Shown here piece by piece: positions 8,637 through 18,318 of a stretch of 64,000 bases of DNA. The position numbers were made by a program, and so were the translations under genes. The DNA is from Henriciella sp. (GTDB lineage Bacteria; Pseudomonadota; Alphaproteobacteria; Caulobacterales; Hyphomonadaceae). Under the pieces are notes generated by a model. The model made no database searches. It saw nothing but the letters and a program-made list of their open reading frames with translations, and was not told where the DNA came from. The stretch lies in NCBI RefSeq assembly GCF_029937755.1, contig NZ_JAPYPG010000001.1, positions 868,001 to 932,000 of the forward strand. Reading direction: 5' to 3'. The stretch's first letter is position 1. Each line of letters opens with the position of its first letter.

Positions 8637-10475
8637 CTATTCTGCCGCCTTTGCGGCGGACTGCATCTCGGCCAGCCTTGCATAGAGCCCGCCTTTCGCG
8701 ACCAGCGCATCATGCGTGCCCTGTTCGACGATCTCGCCCTTGTCCATGACGAGGATGCGGTCGGCGCGATGAATGGTCGACAGGCGGTGGGCGATGACGA
8801 GCGTGGTGCGGCCTTCGGCTGCGTTGGCGATGGCCTTCTGAACAAGACGCTCGCTCTCGCTGTCGAGCGCGGAGGTGGCTTCGTCGAGCAGCAGGACCGG
8901 GGCTTCGCGGACCAGCGCACGGGCAAGCGCGATCCGCTGGCGCTGGCCGCCTGACAGGCTGCGGCCCTTCTGGCCGATATGGGCGTCGAGGCCGCCTTTC
9001 TCTTCCAGGAAGCGCCAGGCTTCGGCCATTTTTGCTGCCCGGATCAGCTCTTCATCGGTGACGGGCCCGACCGACCCGAAAGCGATGTTCTCGCGTGCCG
9101 TGCCGGTAAAGAGCGCGGATTCCTGCGGGGCATAGGCAAACAGGCTGCGCCAGAGGGCGGGGTCCGTTCCGGTCGAGGCGACACCGTCGACAAGGATGCG
9201 CCCGGCCTGCGGATCGAAAAGGCGCAGCGCGAGGCGGAAGACGGTCGACTTGCCGGCGCCTGAAGGGCCCACAAGCGCCACGAACTCGCCGGGCTGCACA
9301 TCAAGGTCGAGACCTTTCAGCGCCGGCATGCCTTCCCGGTCATAGGAGAAGTCGACGCCTTCGAAGACCAGATGACCGGCCGACGGTTCCGCCAGGGGCA
9401 GGGCGCTTTCCGGAGCGCGGATGTCCGGCGTTTCCTTGAGGATTTCGCTCGCCCGGTCGGACGCGCCTGCCGCGCGCATGACCTCGCCCCACACTTCCGC
9501 CAGCATGCCGAAGCCGGAGCCGGCATAGAAGGCGTAGAGGATCATCTGTGTCAGTTCGCCGGGCGTCATGGACCCGGTTGCGACCGCGCGTGCGCCAAGC
9601 CAGAGGATGCCGACCATGCCGCCAAGCAGCATCACGGAGACAGCCAGGATCATGAAGGCCCGCGCCGTGATCCGCTTGAGTCCGGCCTGGAAAACAGCTT
9701 CGGCGGCTGCATAGAAGGAAAGGCGGCGGCGTTCTTCCTGTCCGTAGGCCTGAACGAGTTCGATGGCATCGAGCGCTTCGCCTGCATCGGCGCCGGCATC
9801 GGCCAGGCGCGACTGCGCCCGGCTGGAGGCGCCACGGATGATGCGGCCAATAAATATGACCGGGAGCATGGCGAGCGGGATCATCAGGAGGAGCGTGCCG
9901 CCCAGCTTCCAGTTCGTGACCAGCATCATGATGATCGCGCCAGTCGTCGACAGCAGCGTGCGCGTCGCCAGGGACGCCGACGAGCCGAGGAAGGTCTCAA
10001 TGAGGGAGACATCCGCTGTCAGCCGTGACACGGCCTCACCGGAGCGGATATTCGCATGGAAGCGCGGGCTGAGGCCAAGCAGCTTGGCATAAAGGTCTGT
10101 GCGCAGGTCGGCGGCGACACGTTCGCCGAAGCGCGACACGAAATAGAAGCGCAGCGCGCTCAATATACCCATCAGGATGGCGGCCAGCAGTACGTAGAAG
10201 AAATACCGGTCGATCGTCTCAAGAAGCTGTGCGCCGCTCGTATTACCCTGGCCGGCATCAACCGCACGGCCAAACAGGAGCGGGATGGTCAGCGACGCCA
10301 TGGTCGCCACGACGAGGAAGACCGCCGCGATGAGAACCAGCCCGATATGGCGCTTTACATAAGGCCAGAGCAGGGCGAGCGGCTTGATGCTGCGCGCCTT
10401 GGGCCGGTTCTTGATGGCCTCGTCGCCGACGGTCTCCCGGCGGTCATCGGTCACACTATCTGTCGCATCGCTCAT
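8637..10475 (-). CDS. ABC exporter, fused permease and ATPase (MsbA-like half transporter)
   Basis: A 612-residue type I exporter half-molecule, expected to dimerise in the inner membrane. Six membrane helices occupy roughly residues 40-330, followed by an ATPase domain: Walker A GPSGAGKST, Q-loop in YAPQESALF, signature LSGGQRQRIALARAL, Walker B VLLLDEATSALD and H-loop IAHRLST. It resembles lipid/multidrug exporters of subfamily B. The substrate is not evident; a lipid A precursor or a drug are both possible. It is divergent from rpmE, with 133 bases between them. Confidence 0.92.
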   Translation of the reverse strand: MSDATDSVTDDRRETVGDEAIKNRPKARSIKPLALLWPYVKRHIGLVLIAAVFLVVATMASLTIPLLFGRAVDAGQGNTSGAQLLETIDRYFFYVLLAAILMGILSALRFYFVSRFGERVAADLRTDLYAKLLGLSPRFHANIRSGEAVSRLTADVSLIETFLGSSASLATRTLLSTTGAIIMMLVTNWKLGGTLLLMIPLAMLPVIFIGRIIRGASSRAQSRLADAGADAGEALDAIELVQAYGQEERRRLSFYAAAEAVFQAGLKRITARAFMILAVSVMLLGGMVGILWLGARAVATGSMTPGELTQMILYAFYAGSGFGMLAEVWGEVMRAAGASDRASEILKETPDIRAPESALPLAEPSAGHLVFEGVDFSYDREGMPALKGLDLDVQPGEFVALVGPSGAGKSTVFRLALRLFDPQAGRILVDGVASTGTDPALWRSLFAYAPQESALFTGTARENIAFGSVGPVTDEELIRAAKMAEAWRFLEEKGGLDAHIGQKGRSLSGGQRQRIALARALVREAPVLLLDEATSALDSESERLVQKAIANAAEGRTTLVIAHRLSTIHRADRILVMDKGEIVEQGTHDALVAKGGLYARLAEMQSAAKAAE

Positions 10476-10608
10476 CGCATTGCACCTCGCTTGCCGTCAG
10501 CCCCTTGCGGGCGCGGCGAGTTTCCCTTATGACGCCGCTTTCCGAATTTCACAGAGGCCAAACCGCGCAGAGTGTGTGTTTGGCCGCTGACGCGAAGGAC
10601 TAGAGACG

Positions 10609-10827
10609 ATGAAAGCCGAAGGCCATCCCGATTACCACTTCATCACTGTCGTGATGACGAACGGAACCGAGTACCAGACCCGTTCCACCTACGGCAAGGA
10701 AGGTGACAAGCTGCACCTCGATATCGACCCGACCTCGCACCCGGCCTGGACGGGCGGTTCGCAGCAGCTCGACCGCGGTGGCCGCGTGTCGCGCTTCAAG
10801 GACAAGTTCAAGGGCTTCGGCGTTTAA
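10609..10827 (+). CDS. rpmE: 50S ribosomal protein bL31
   Basis: A 72-residue large-subunit protein. [17 protein letters not shown] and HPAWTGG are characteristic. The four zinc-binding cysteines of the C+ form are absent, so this is the zinc-independent C- version, usual in Alphaproteobacteria. It is followed by a strong bidirectional terminator shared with zapE. Confidence 0.97.
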   Translation: MKAEGHPDYHFITVVMTNGTEYQTRSTYGKEGDKLHLDIDPTSHPAWTGGSQQLDRGGRVSRFKDKFKGFGV

Positions 10828-10852
10828 GCGCTTTTGCCTCGAAAATATTTTG

Positions 10853-10882
10853 AAAACCCCGGCTCCCAAGGCCGGGGTTTTT
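10853..10882 (+). terminator. Bidirectional terminator between rpmE and zapE
   Basis: AACCCCGGC and GCCGGGGTT enclose a 7-base loop; T residues follow on the plus strand and a TTTT stretch follows on the minus strand, so it can end both rpmE and the convergent zapE transcript. It overlaps the zapE stop codon by two bases. Confidence 0.87.
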
Positions 10883-12026
10883 ATTTGCCTGTCTGTTCAA
10901 GGTCTTCCGCACGCGGCGGTACACGGTGTTCGAGCGCTAGATATTCCTTCGAGCGCATCTCGTGCAGGCGGCTGGCGGTGCGCTGGAATTCAAAGCTGCC
11001 GCTGCCTGACGGGTACAGATCGTCCGGTTCCGCGGCGGCTGTCGCGACAAGTTTGACGCGGGCCTCGTAAAGCGCATCGATCAGGGCAACGAAGCGGGCT
11101 GCTTCGTTGCGCTTTTCCGGTGTCAGCTGGGGGATGCCATCGAGCAGCACGGTGTGAAAGTTGGCCGCAATGGCGAGATAGTCGCGCGCGCCCAGCGGTT
11201 TCTCGCAGAGTTCGGAAAATGTGAAGCGCGCCACACCGGCGGCTTCCTTCGGGACGAGGAGCTTGCGCCCCTTTACATGCAGGAAGCACTGATTGGGGTG
11301 CGCGCCGAGCGTCAGCCGGTCGAACGCCTTGTCTAGCCGGGCAGTGGCGTCTTCACCGCTCAGGACATGCCAGACCGGCGCTTCCGTGAGCCGCTCAAGG
11401 CGGTAATCACGCTCCGAGGCCAGCTCAAACACTTCGCACTGCTCCTTGATCATCTCGATGAAGGGCAGGAAGAGCTGACGGTTGAGGCCGTCCTTGTAGA
11501 GGTCGTCCGGATGGCGGTTGGAGGTCGCGACCACCGTGACGCGGTCTTCGAAGAGATGCTCGAACAGCCGCCCGAGGATCATGGCGTCGGCGATCTGGGT
11601 GACCTGGAATTCGTCGAAGCACAGGAGTTTCGCCTCGGACGCGATGAGTTTCGCCACAGGAGGGATCGGGTCGCTCCCGGCACCTTTCACGCGGTGTGCG
11701 GCGCGGCGGCGTTCGCTGTCGCTCATCTCGCGCCAGTTGTTCATCTCGTCATGCACACGGCCCATGAACTCGTGGAAGTGCACGCGTTTTGAGGCCACAG
11801 GCGCGAGCTCGTGAAACAGGTCCATCAGCATGGACTTGCCACGTCCGACACCACCCCACATGTAGAGCCCGCGTATATGCGGCGGCTTGCGGAAGAGCCC
11901 GCCGGAGGGGGCGTTGACGATACGGTCCAGCACGCCATCAAGCTTGCGGGACGCTTCGAGCTGGGCCGGGTCCTCGCTTAGCTGGCCGGACCGGACGCGC
12001 TCGCAATAGGCGGTCTCGACACTCAT
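10881..12026 (-). CDS. zapE: ZapE, AFG1-like cell-division ATPase
   Basis: A 381-residue P-loop ATPase of the ZapE/AFG1 family. Walker A is GGVGRGKS (within LYMWGGVGRGKSMLMDLF), Walker B is LLCFDEF, and ATSNRHPDDLYKDGLNR is a strong family hallmark. ZapE interacts with FtsZ at the division site in E. coli; the mitochondrial relative aids turnover of respiratory complexes. The ATG at 12026 has AGGAGG about 9 bases upstream; the longer frame reads into the rhomboid gene. It follows the rhomboid gene by 4 bases on the same strand, with its ribosome binding site inside that gene's end, so they are probably co-translated. Confidence 0.92.
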   Translation of the reverse strand: MSVETAYCERVRSGQLSEDPAQLEASRKLDGVLDRIVNAPSGGLFRKPPHIRGLYMWGGVGRGKSMLMDLFHELAPVASKRVHFHEFMGRVHDEMNNWREMSDSERRRAAHRVKGAGSDPIPPVAKLIASEAKLLCFDEFQVTQIADAMILGRLFEHLFEDRVTVVATSNRHPDDLYKDGLNRQLFLPFIEMIKEQCEVFELASERDYRLERLTEAPVWHVLSGEDATARLDKAFDRLTLGAHPNQCFLHVKGRKLLVPKEAAGVARFTFSELCEKPLGARDYLAIAANFHTVLLDGIPQLTPEKRNEAARFVALIDALYEARVKLVATAAAEPDDLYPSGSGSFEFQRTASRLHEMRSKEYLALEHRVPPRAEDLEQTGK

Positions 12027-12030
12027 CGCC

Positions 12031-12648
12031 TTAGCCTCCTCCAAGCACGCTGGAGACCTGCTCTGCAAAGGTCGCAAGGGCGCCGGGCTCGAGCACGATT
12101 GTCGCCAGAAGGCCCGCAATCCCGCCGCCGATATGGGCTTCGTGGCCGATCACGCGGTTCTCGCGCTGCGCGAGAAAGGCGCTGATCCCGATGAACAGGA
12201 TCGCGAAGACGACCGCCGGCATCGGGATGATGATGACGTAGAGCATCGCAAAGGGCGCAAACAGGCAAAAGGACAGGATGATGCCTGAAGTCGCCCCGGA
12301 GGCACCGAGTGCGCGATAGTCCGGATTGCGGAAATTCTCCATCAGCGCCCAGAGATTGCCGCCGAGAAGGGCGGCGAAATAGATGATGATGAAATTTACC
12401 GTGCCGACCCAGTATTCGATAAATCCGCCGAACTGGAAAAGGACGAACATGTTGATCAGCAGGTGAAATACACCGCCATGCAGGAAGCCTGCGGTCACCA
12501 GGCGGTGCCATTCCCTGTTCTGGCGGATGGCGGCGACATGGAAGAGATTGCCCACCAGGAAGGGCGGGTTCAGCCAGGCATAGATACTGGCCAGGACATT
12601 GGCCGCAATCAGGGTGAGCGTGGCCGGGAACTGCGAAAAGGACTCCAT
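12031..12648 (-). CDS. Rhomboid-family intramembrane serine protease
   Basis: A 205-residue protein with six predicted membrane helices. The rhomboid core is present: WHRLVTAGFLHGGVFHLLIN (H-x3-N motif in helix 2), GASGATSG with the catalytic Ser in helix 4, and HEAHIGGGIAG with the catalytic His in helix 6. It should cleave membrane proteins within the bilayer; no substrate is indicated. It lies directly upstream of zapE. Confidence 0.93.
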   Translation of the reverse strand: MESFSQFPATLTLIAANVLASIYAWLNPPFLVGNLFHVAAIRQNREWHRLVTAGFLHGGVFHLLINMFVLFQFGGFIEYWVGTVNFIIIYFAALLGGNLWALMENFRNPDYRALGASGATSGIILSFCLFAPFAMLYVIIIPMPAVVFAILFIGISAFLAQRENRVIGHEAHIGGGIAGLLATIVLEPGALATFAEQVSSVLGGG

Positions 12649-12707
12649 ATCCCTGCCCTAGCGCAAGCGCCTTGCAAACGCATGGAGTTTTTGCGTGTCG
12701 TCCTGTC

Positions 12708-13145
12708 TCAGGCGGCCGTTCGCGCTGCGCCGGAGACCTGGTCTTCCATCAGGTCGATCATGAAGTCGAACATGGCTTCCGGGCGCTGGATGAAGCGGTT
12801 GTAGGGCAGGCTTGCCTTGAAGACCGGTTCGGGCGCGATGTTGCAGCCGCAGCGCAGCGCCGTATCGACAATCTGGTCGCGGTCGGGGTGGGCGGTCGAG
12901 ACAGCGATGCGATGATTGCCCATGTTTGCCAGCCGCGCGATGGTCATGTCGCCATCATAGCTGTCGGGGAGTGTCAGTTCAGTAAGGATAAGGTCGAAAC
13001 GCTCCAGCCGCAGGCGGCGTTCAGCCTCCATCAGGGTGTGCGCCAGGACGATGTCGACCTGAACCCGGGCGCGCGCCGCCTTGTCAGCGGCAATGCTCAG
13101 CATGTCGCGTACCGGTTCCTGATCCTCAATCCATAGAACTTTCAT
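12708..13145 (-). CDS. Receiver-like protein with degenerate phosphorylation site
   Basis: A 145-residue stand-alone domain with the fold pattern of a response regulator receiver: KVLWIEDQ at the N-terminus with the acidic pair Glu7-Asp8, DLILTELTLPD at the end of beta 3, and AVSTAHP around Thr84. The phosphoacceptor Asp is replaced by Glu56, and the invariant Lys before Pro is Glu106 (APEPVF). Glu can mimic a phosphorylated Asp, so it may be constitutively active or a protein-binding pseudo-receiver. There is no output domain. The ATG at 13145 is chosen since similarity begins at MKVLWIED. No histidine kinase is adjacent. Confidence 0.72.
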   Translation of the reverse strand: MKVLWIEDQEPVRDMLSIAADKAARARVQVDIVLAHTLMEAERRLRLERFDLILTELTLPDSYDGDMTIARLANMGNHRIAVSTAHPDRDQIVDTALRCGCNIAPEPVFKASLPYNRFIQRPEAMFDFMIDLMEDQVSGAARTAA

Positions 13146-13375
13146 AGACTCTACCCTGTTCAAACAAGTCACCGGAGCACCATCAGCGCTCCCCCTTCAA
13201 CTGTCCCCAATCTGGCAGCTTCGCATTACAGCTTGGTAAAGCGAAACTTGCTGAAACGTTGACAAATCAAAGTATTGCCTAAGCCGCAGGGTTATCGTGC
13301 AGTGGGCAGAATCTGTGATAACGTAAGGGCTTGTGGCGCTGACGGCGTGTCAGACGCAGCTCCGGACAAAGGCCG

Positions 13376-14281
13376 ATGACGGAAGACGTAATCAATAAAA
13401 ATCCGGCAACCTCGGCTTTCCTGAAAGATATCGAGGAGCCCGACCAGCATATCGTCGATACGCTGATTGAGGAACGCTGCCCGAGTTTTTCAGGCCACTG
13501 GTCGTGGCCGATCGTGCGGCCTGTGCTTTACGGCCTGCTTGGATATTCAAAGGCGCGGCAGATGGCTGACACGCTGATGACGCTGTCTGGACGCCAATCC
13601 TTCGAATTCCTGTCCGAGAAACTCGCCGTCAGCCTGGACCTGCGCCACCTAGACCGGCTGCCGGAAAAGGGGCGGGTTGTGGTCGCGGCAAACCATCCGA
13701 CCGGGCTGGCCGATGGGGTGGCCGTCTGGGACGCCCTGATTCGCAAGCGTGACGATGTCGTTTTCTTCGCAAATGCCGATGCGCTCAGGGTGAATCCGCA
13801 ATTTACCGATGTCATCATCCCGATCGAATGGGTGGCTGACAAGCGCACGCCCGCCAAGACGCGCGAGACGTTGCGCCGGGCTGCCGAAGCGTTCGAGCAG
13901 GAAAAGTGCATCGTCATCTTTCCGTCCGGCAAGCTCGCCAAGAAAGTGGACGGCGAGCTCACTGAACAGGACTGGTTTCCGACAGTGGTCAGCCTTGCAC
14001 GCAAACAGAAGGCGCCGATCGTCCCCCTGCATGTCGATGCCGAGAATTCCTGGATGTTCTACAAGCTCAGCAAGATAAACGGGGAGCTGCGCGACATCAC
14101 GCTCTTCCATGAGCTGTTGAACAAGAAGCGCGCGGAATTCGACATGAGCTTCGGTCCGATCATTCCGCCAGAGCGTCTGTCCGGCGATGCCAGCGTCATC
14201 ACCGAGCTGCTCAAGGAGCACGTCGCCTATGCGCTGAACGAGGATCCGCATCTCGAATTCATGCCCGAAGGCGGGGAATAG
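13376..14281 (+). CDS. Lysophospholipid acyltransferase family protein (PlsC-like)
   Basis: A 301-residue protein with the LPLAT fold. The catalytic motif is NHPTGLADG, the H-x5-D version seen in a PlsC subfamily that carries NHP(L/T)GxxDG, unlike the H-x4-D of PlsC itself. FPSGKLAKK matches the second block (FPEGTRS-like), which binds the glycerol phosphate. It probably acylates a glycerolipid or an aminolipid at the inner membrane; the acceptor is unknown. It is followed by a hairpin shared with secA, with which it is convergent. Confidence 0.83.
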   Translation: MTEDVINKNPATSAFLKDIEEPDQHIVDTLIEERCPSFSGHWSWPIVRPVLYGLLGYSKARQMADTLMTLSGRQSFEFLSEKLAVSLDLRHLDRLPEKGRVVVAANHPTGLADGVAVWDALIRKRDDVVFFANADALRVNPQFTDVIIPIEWVADKRTPAKTRETLRRAAEAFEQEKCIVIFPSGKLAKKVDGELTEQDWFPTVVSLARKQKAPIVPLHVDAENSWMFYKLSKINGELRDITLFHELLNKKRAEFDMSFGPIIPPERLSGDASVITELLKEHVAYALNEDPHLEFMPEGGE

Positions 14282-14285
14282 GCGG

Positions 14286-14319
14286 CAAGAAAAAGGGCCA
14301 TCGCTGAGGATGGCCCTTT
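14286..14319 (-). terminator. Terminator for secA, shared with the acyltransferase gene
   Basis: AAAGGGCCATC and GATGGCCCTTT form an 11-base perfect stem with a 6-base loop. On the minus strand it is followed by TTTCTT, favouring secA termination; the plus strand has only a short T stretch inside the stem. Confidence 0.8.
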
Positions 14320-14341
14320 CGGTAATCCTGTTTGCGAAGCC

Positions 14342-17119
14342 CTAGACGCGTTGCTGGTCGGCGCCCGTCAACGATCCGTGGCAATGCTTGTACTTCTTGC
14401 CTGACCCACAGGGGCAGGGCGCATTGCGCGGCGTGTTGGACCAGTCGGCCTCGGCCTGCTGCAGCGGCGGGCCGGGCTGCTGGACTTCACCCGGTTTCTC
14501 GACGACGTCCGGGGTCATCTCGTTGTCGCCGGTGTCCGGATTAAGGTGAGATTCCTGCATCTGCTCGCGTTGCAGCAGTTTCTCGCGGGCCGCGGCCAGC
14601 TGGGCCTTCTGCTCATCGGTCGCCGGCGGGGCGATCCGGATGTTCATCAGGATGCGGGACACTTCCACGCGCATCGTGTCGAGCAGGTCATTGAAGAGCT
14701 TGAAGGCTTCTTCCTTGAACTCGTTCAGCGGGTCACGCTGCCCATAGGAGCGCAGGTGGATGACCGAACGCAGCTGGTCGATCTGCTGAAGATGCTGGCG
14801 CCAGCGCCCATCGAGAACCTGCAGGAGAACCTGCTTTTCCACCTGGCGGATCTGCTTGGCGCCGGCCTGTTCGACCTTCTGCTCGAAATGCTGGTCAGCC
14901 GCCACGCGGATGCGTTCGGCGATCTCTTCGTTCGCCACGCCCTCTTCAGCCGCCCATTTCGAGATGGGCAGGTCGAGGTCCAGTTCAGTCTTCAGCGTTT
15001 CGGTAAGACCATCGACGTCCCATTGCTCTGCAAACGCCTTTGGCGGCATGGCCCGGGCGACCCAGCCATCGATCACATCGTGACGCATGTCGGTGACGAC
15101 TTCGGTCACATTGTCGGACAGCATGAATTCGCGGCGCTGCTCGAACATCGCCTTGCGCTGATCGTTGATGACGTCGTCATATTTGAGGACGTTCTTGCGG
15201 ATCTCGAAGTTGCGTTCCTCGATCTTCTTCTGCGAGGTCTCGATCGCCTTGTTCATCCAGGGATGGGTGATGCCCTCATCTTCCTTGATGCCGAGGCTCT
15301 TCATGATCGAGTTGAGACGGTCGGCGGCGAAGACGCGCATCAGGTCGTCTTCGACCGAGATGAAGAATTTTGACTTGCCCGGGTCGCCCTGACGGCCGGT
15401 CCGGCCGCGAAGCTGGTTGTCGATCCGGCGGCTTTCGTGGCGCTCGGTACCGATGACGAAGAGACCGCCAGCGGCAAGCGCTTCCTTCTTGCCGCCTTCG
15501 ATGGAGGTCTTGATCTCGGCTTCCAGGGTCGCGCGCTCTTCGTCGGTCGGCTCGCGGCCATGCTGGGCCTCGAACTCTTCCTCCGCCTTCCACATGCGCA
15601 TCTCGAAGTTGCCGCCAAGCTGGATGTCGGTCCCGCGGCCGGCCATGTTCGTCGCAACCGTGACCGCGCCCGGAATACCGGCTTCTGCGATGATTTCGGC
15701 TTCGTGTTCGTGGTGGCGTGCGTTCAGCACATTATGCGGGATCTTCGCCTGGGTGAGCAGGGTGGAGATGATCTCCGACTTTTCGATCGAGGCGGTGCCC
15801 AGAAGAACCGGCTGGCCCTTGGCGCGGGCATCGCGCACCTCGTCGATGATTTCCTTGTATTTCGCCTTGGCGATCCGGTAGACGACGTCGTCCTCGTCGA
15901 TCCGCTGGACCGGTTTGTTGGTCGGCAGCTGGAAGACTTCGAGCTTGTAGATGTCGGCAAATTCGGCCGCTTCGGTGATGGCCGTACCGGTCATGCCGGC
16001 GAGCTTGTCATAGAGGCGGAAATAATTCTGGAAGGTGATCGAGGCGAGCGTCTGGTTTTCCGGCTTGATATCGACGCCTTCCTTGGCCTCGATGGCCTGG
16101 TGGAGACCCTCCGAGAGGCGGCGGCCTTCCATCATGCGTCCGGTGAACTCGTCGACCAGCATCACCTGATCGTCCTTCATCAGGTAATGCTTGTCGCGGA
16201 AGAACAGTTTGTGGGCCCGAAGCGCCTGATTGGAGTGGTGCACGATGGTGACATTCTGCGGGTCCCAGAGCGAGCCTTCGATCAGGCCGGCTTCTTCCAG
16301 CATCCGCTCCATCTTCTCCATGCCGTCTTCTGTGAAGGTGACCGAGCGCTGCTTCTCGTCGAGCTCGATATCGGTTTCTTCGTCGAGTTTTGGGATCAGC
16401 TGGTCGATGGTGCGGTAGAGGTCCGAGCGGTCGTCGGTCGGGCCGGAAATGATGAGCGGCGTGCGCGCCTCGTCGATCAGGATGGAGTCGACTTCGTCGA
16501 CGATGGCATAGGCGTGGCCGCGCTGCGCCATCTGCTCGAGCGAGTACTTCATGTTGTCGCGCAGATAGTCGAAGCCGAATTCGTTGTTCGTGCCGTAGGT
16601 GATGTCGCAGGCATAGGCGGCCTTGCGCTGCTGGTCGTCGAGGCCGTGGACAATGCTTCCGGTGGTCATACCAAGGAAGCCGTAAATCTTGCCCATCCAC
16701 TCAGCGTCACGGCTGGCGAGATAATCGTTGACGGTAATGACGTGGACGCCCTTGCCAGCGAGCGCATTGAGATAAACCGCCAGTGTTGCCACAAGCGTCT
16801 TGCCCTCACCTGTGCGCATTTCGGCAATGGAGCCCTGGTGCAGGACCATGCCACCAATCAGCTGGACGTCGAAATGCCGCATGCCAAGTGCGCGTTTCGA
16901 GGCCTCGCGCACGACAGCGAAGGCTTCCTCAAGCAGGTCATCGAGCTTGGCGCCCTTGTCGAGACGTTCGCGGAACTCGGCCGTCTTGGCCTTCAGCTCC
17001 TCGTCAGACAGCCCCTCCAATTGTGGCTCAAGCGCGTTGATCCTCTCAACGCGCTTGCGCATGGGCTTGATTTTTCTGTCATTGGCAGAGCCAAAGAGTT
17101 TACGGGCAACTGAAAGCAT
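14342..17119 (-). CDS. secA: Preprotein translocase ATPase SecA
   Basis: SecA drives secretory proteins through SecYEG. The ATG at 17119 gives 925 residues and begins [15 protein letters not shown], as in other alphaproteobacterial SecA; GTG and TTG codons just upstream would add five residues. Seen in order: ATPase motif [15 protein letters not shown]-like [27 protein letters not shown] and [10 protein letters not shown] in NBD2, and a C-terminal zinc motif ([15 protein letters not shown]-x-C-x8-C-H) that binds SecB and lipids. It is divergent from the parvulin lipoprotein gene, fitting an export/folding neighbourhood. Confidence 0.97.
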   Translation of the reverse strand: MLSVARKLFGSANDRKIKPMRKRVERINALEPQLEGLSDEELKAKTAEFRERLDKGAKLDDLLEEAFAVVREASKRALGMRHFDVQLIGGMVLHQGSIAEMRTGEGKTLVATLAVYLNALAGKGVHVITVNDYLASRDAEWMGKIYGFLGMTTGSIVHGLDDQQRKAAYACDITYGTNNEFGFDYLRDNMKYSLEQMAQRGHAYAIVDEVDSILIDEARTPLIISGPTDDRSDLYRTIDQLIPKLDEETDIELDEKQRSVTFTEDGMEKMERMLEEAGLIEGSLWDPQNVTIVHHSNQALRAHKLFFRDKHYLMKDDQVMLVDEFTGRMMEGRRLSEGLHQAIEAKEGVDIKPENQTLASITFQNYFRLYDKLAGMTGTAITEAAEFADIYKLEVFQLPTNKPVQRIDEDDVVYRIAKAKYKEIIDEVRDARAKGQPVLLGTASIEKSEIISTLLTQAKIPHNVLNARHHEHEAEIIAEAGIPGAVTVATNMAGRGTDIQLGGNFEMRMWKAEEEFEAQHGREPTDEERATLEAEIKTSIEGGKKEALAAGGLFVIGTERHESRRIDNQLRGRTGRQGDPGKSKFFISVEDDLMRVFAADRLNSIMKSLGIKEDEGITHPWMNKAIETSQKKIEERNFEIRKNVLKYDDVINDQRKAMFEQRREFMLSDNVTEVVTDMRHDVIDGWVARAMPPKAFAEQWDVDGLTETLKTELDLDLPISKWAAEEGVANEEIAERIRVAADQHFEQKVEQAGAKQIRQVEKQVLLQVLDGRWRQHLQQIDQLRSVIHLRSYGQRDPLNEFKEEAFKLFNDLLDTMRVEVSRILMNIRIAPPATDEQKAQLAAAREKLLQREQMQESHLNPDTGDNEMTPDVVEKPGEVQQPGPPLQQAEADWSNTPRNAPCPCGSGKKYKHCHGSLTGADQQRV

Positions 17120-17310
17120 ATCACCGAACACCAAACTGCGCTGTTGACTTGGTTAGGCCCTCCTGCCTTCAAGACGTTGACAGAAGGTGCACACTGGCTT
17201 CGCGTGCGCGCCGGGCAAACTAACCTCTCGACCAGTCGCCGCCGGAGACTTAAGAACGCGCTCAGAGGGTGTCAATGCGGGCGGCTGTTGCAGCAAGAAA
17301 GGGAATTTGC

Positions 17311-18318
17311 ATGAAATCCTCCCGGGCTCTCTTCCTTGGCACGCTCCTGACAGGCCTTCTGGTCCTGGCGGGCTGTAACCCCACCGGCGATCCTCTCCGC
17401 GAAAGGCAGGTCGGTTTCGACGCCTCGACGGCGGCTGTGGTCAATGGCGAGCCGATCTATATTTCCGACGTCGAGCTTGAAGCTGTCGCCCAGGGACGCA
17501 TCGAACCCGGTGAAGCGTTCGGCCCGGATCATACCGAGTACCAGATCGTCCTCGACCAGCTGATTGACCAGCGCCTGCTCGCCCAGGAGGCTGTCCGGCG
17601 CGGCCTTGATCGCTCGCCGCAGGCCCAGCGCCGCCTGGAGACCGCCCGTGAGCGCCTGCTTGGCAATTTCCTGATGGAGAACCTCGTTTCCACGGAAGTC
17701 ACCGAAGCCGCCATCGACCAGATGTATGATGAGCAGGTCAAGCTGCAGCAGCTCGACGACGAGGTGCGCATCCGTCATATCCTGGTGGAGACGCAGGAGG
17801 AGGCCGAAGCGGTGCTGGAGCAGGCCCGTTCAGGCGAGGACTTCACCACGCTCGCCTTCGAGAACTCAAAGGACACACGAACCCGGCTGGATGGCGGCTC
17901 CTTTGGCTGGGTGGCCCCGAACGCAATGATCGATCCGTTCCCTTCGGTGATTGCCGATACGCCCTCCGGCGAGATGTCGGAGCCGTTTGAGTCCGAACAG
18001 GGCTGGCACATTCTAAAGGTCGAGGAGCGGCGGACCCGTCCTCCAAAAACCAAGAACGAGATGCGTCCGGAAATCGTCACCTACCTGACGTTCACGGAAA
18101 TCTCCAAGATCCTGCGTAACCTGCGCGCCGAGGCCGATATCCAGCAACGTGACGGCGGGCCGCCGAACCTCTCCTACCTCGAAAATCCGGTTGAGTCAGA
18201 CTTCGCCGAGCCTGGCGAGGAAGGCGGGACCGCTGACGAAGGCGGCAACGCGTCAGCAGAAAGCGAAGCCGCCGGTCCGGACGCTTCGCAGGAAACCGAA
18301 GACAGTCCCATACAATGA
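17311..18318 (+). CDS. Parvulin-type peptidyl-prolyl isomerase lipoprotein
   Basis: A 335-residue periplasmic folding factor. It starts with a lipoprotein signal ending LVLAGC (ATG at 17311 after AAGAAAGGGA). A SurA-like N-terminal chaperone region precedes a rotamase domain (VRIRHILVETQEEAEAVL to QGWHILKVEERR), which contains the parvulin F-x-x-L-A and GGxFGW features (LDGGSFGWV). The acidic C-terminal tail, about 60 residues rich in Glu, Gly and Ala, is poorly conserved. Its stop overlaps the argJ start (ATGA), so the two are translationally coupled. A related arrangement (PPIase-argJ-mutT) is familiar in Alphaproteobacteria. Confidence 0.88.
   Translation: MKSSRALFLGTLLTGLLVLAGCNPTGDPLRERQVGFDASTAAVVNGEPIYISDVELEAVAQGRIEPGEAFGPDHTEYQIVLDQLIDQRLLAQEAVRRGLDRSPQAQRRLETARERLLGNFLMENLVSTEVTEAAIDQMYDEQVKLQQLDDEVRIRHILVETQEEAEAVLEQARSGEDFTTLAFENSKDTRTRLDGGSFGWVAPNAMIDPFPSVIADTPSGEMSEPFESEQGWHILKVEERRTRPPKTKNEMRPEIVTYLTFTEISKILRNLRAEADIQQRDGGPPNLSYLENPVESDFAEPGEEGGTADEGGNASAESEAAGPDASQETEDSPIQ

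Noticed and set aside
15437-17113. Long open frame (558 codons) on the plus strand over secA
   Set aside because: Antisense to secA; the composition is the mirror of SecA codons and nothing matches a family.
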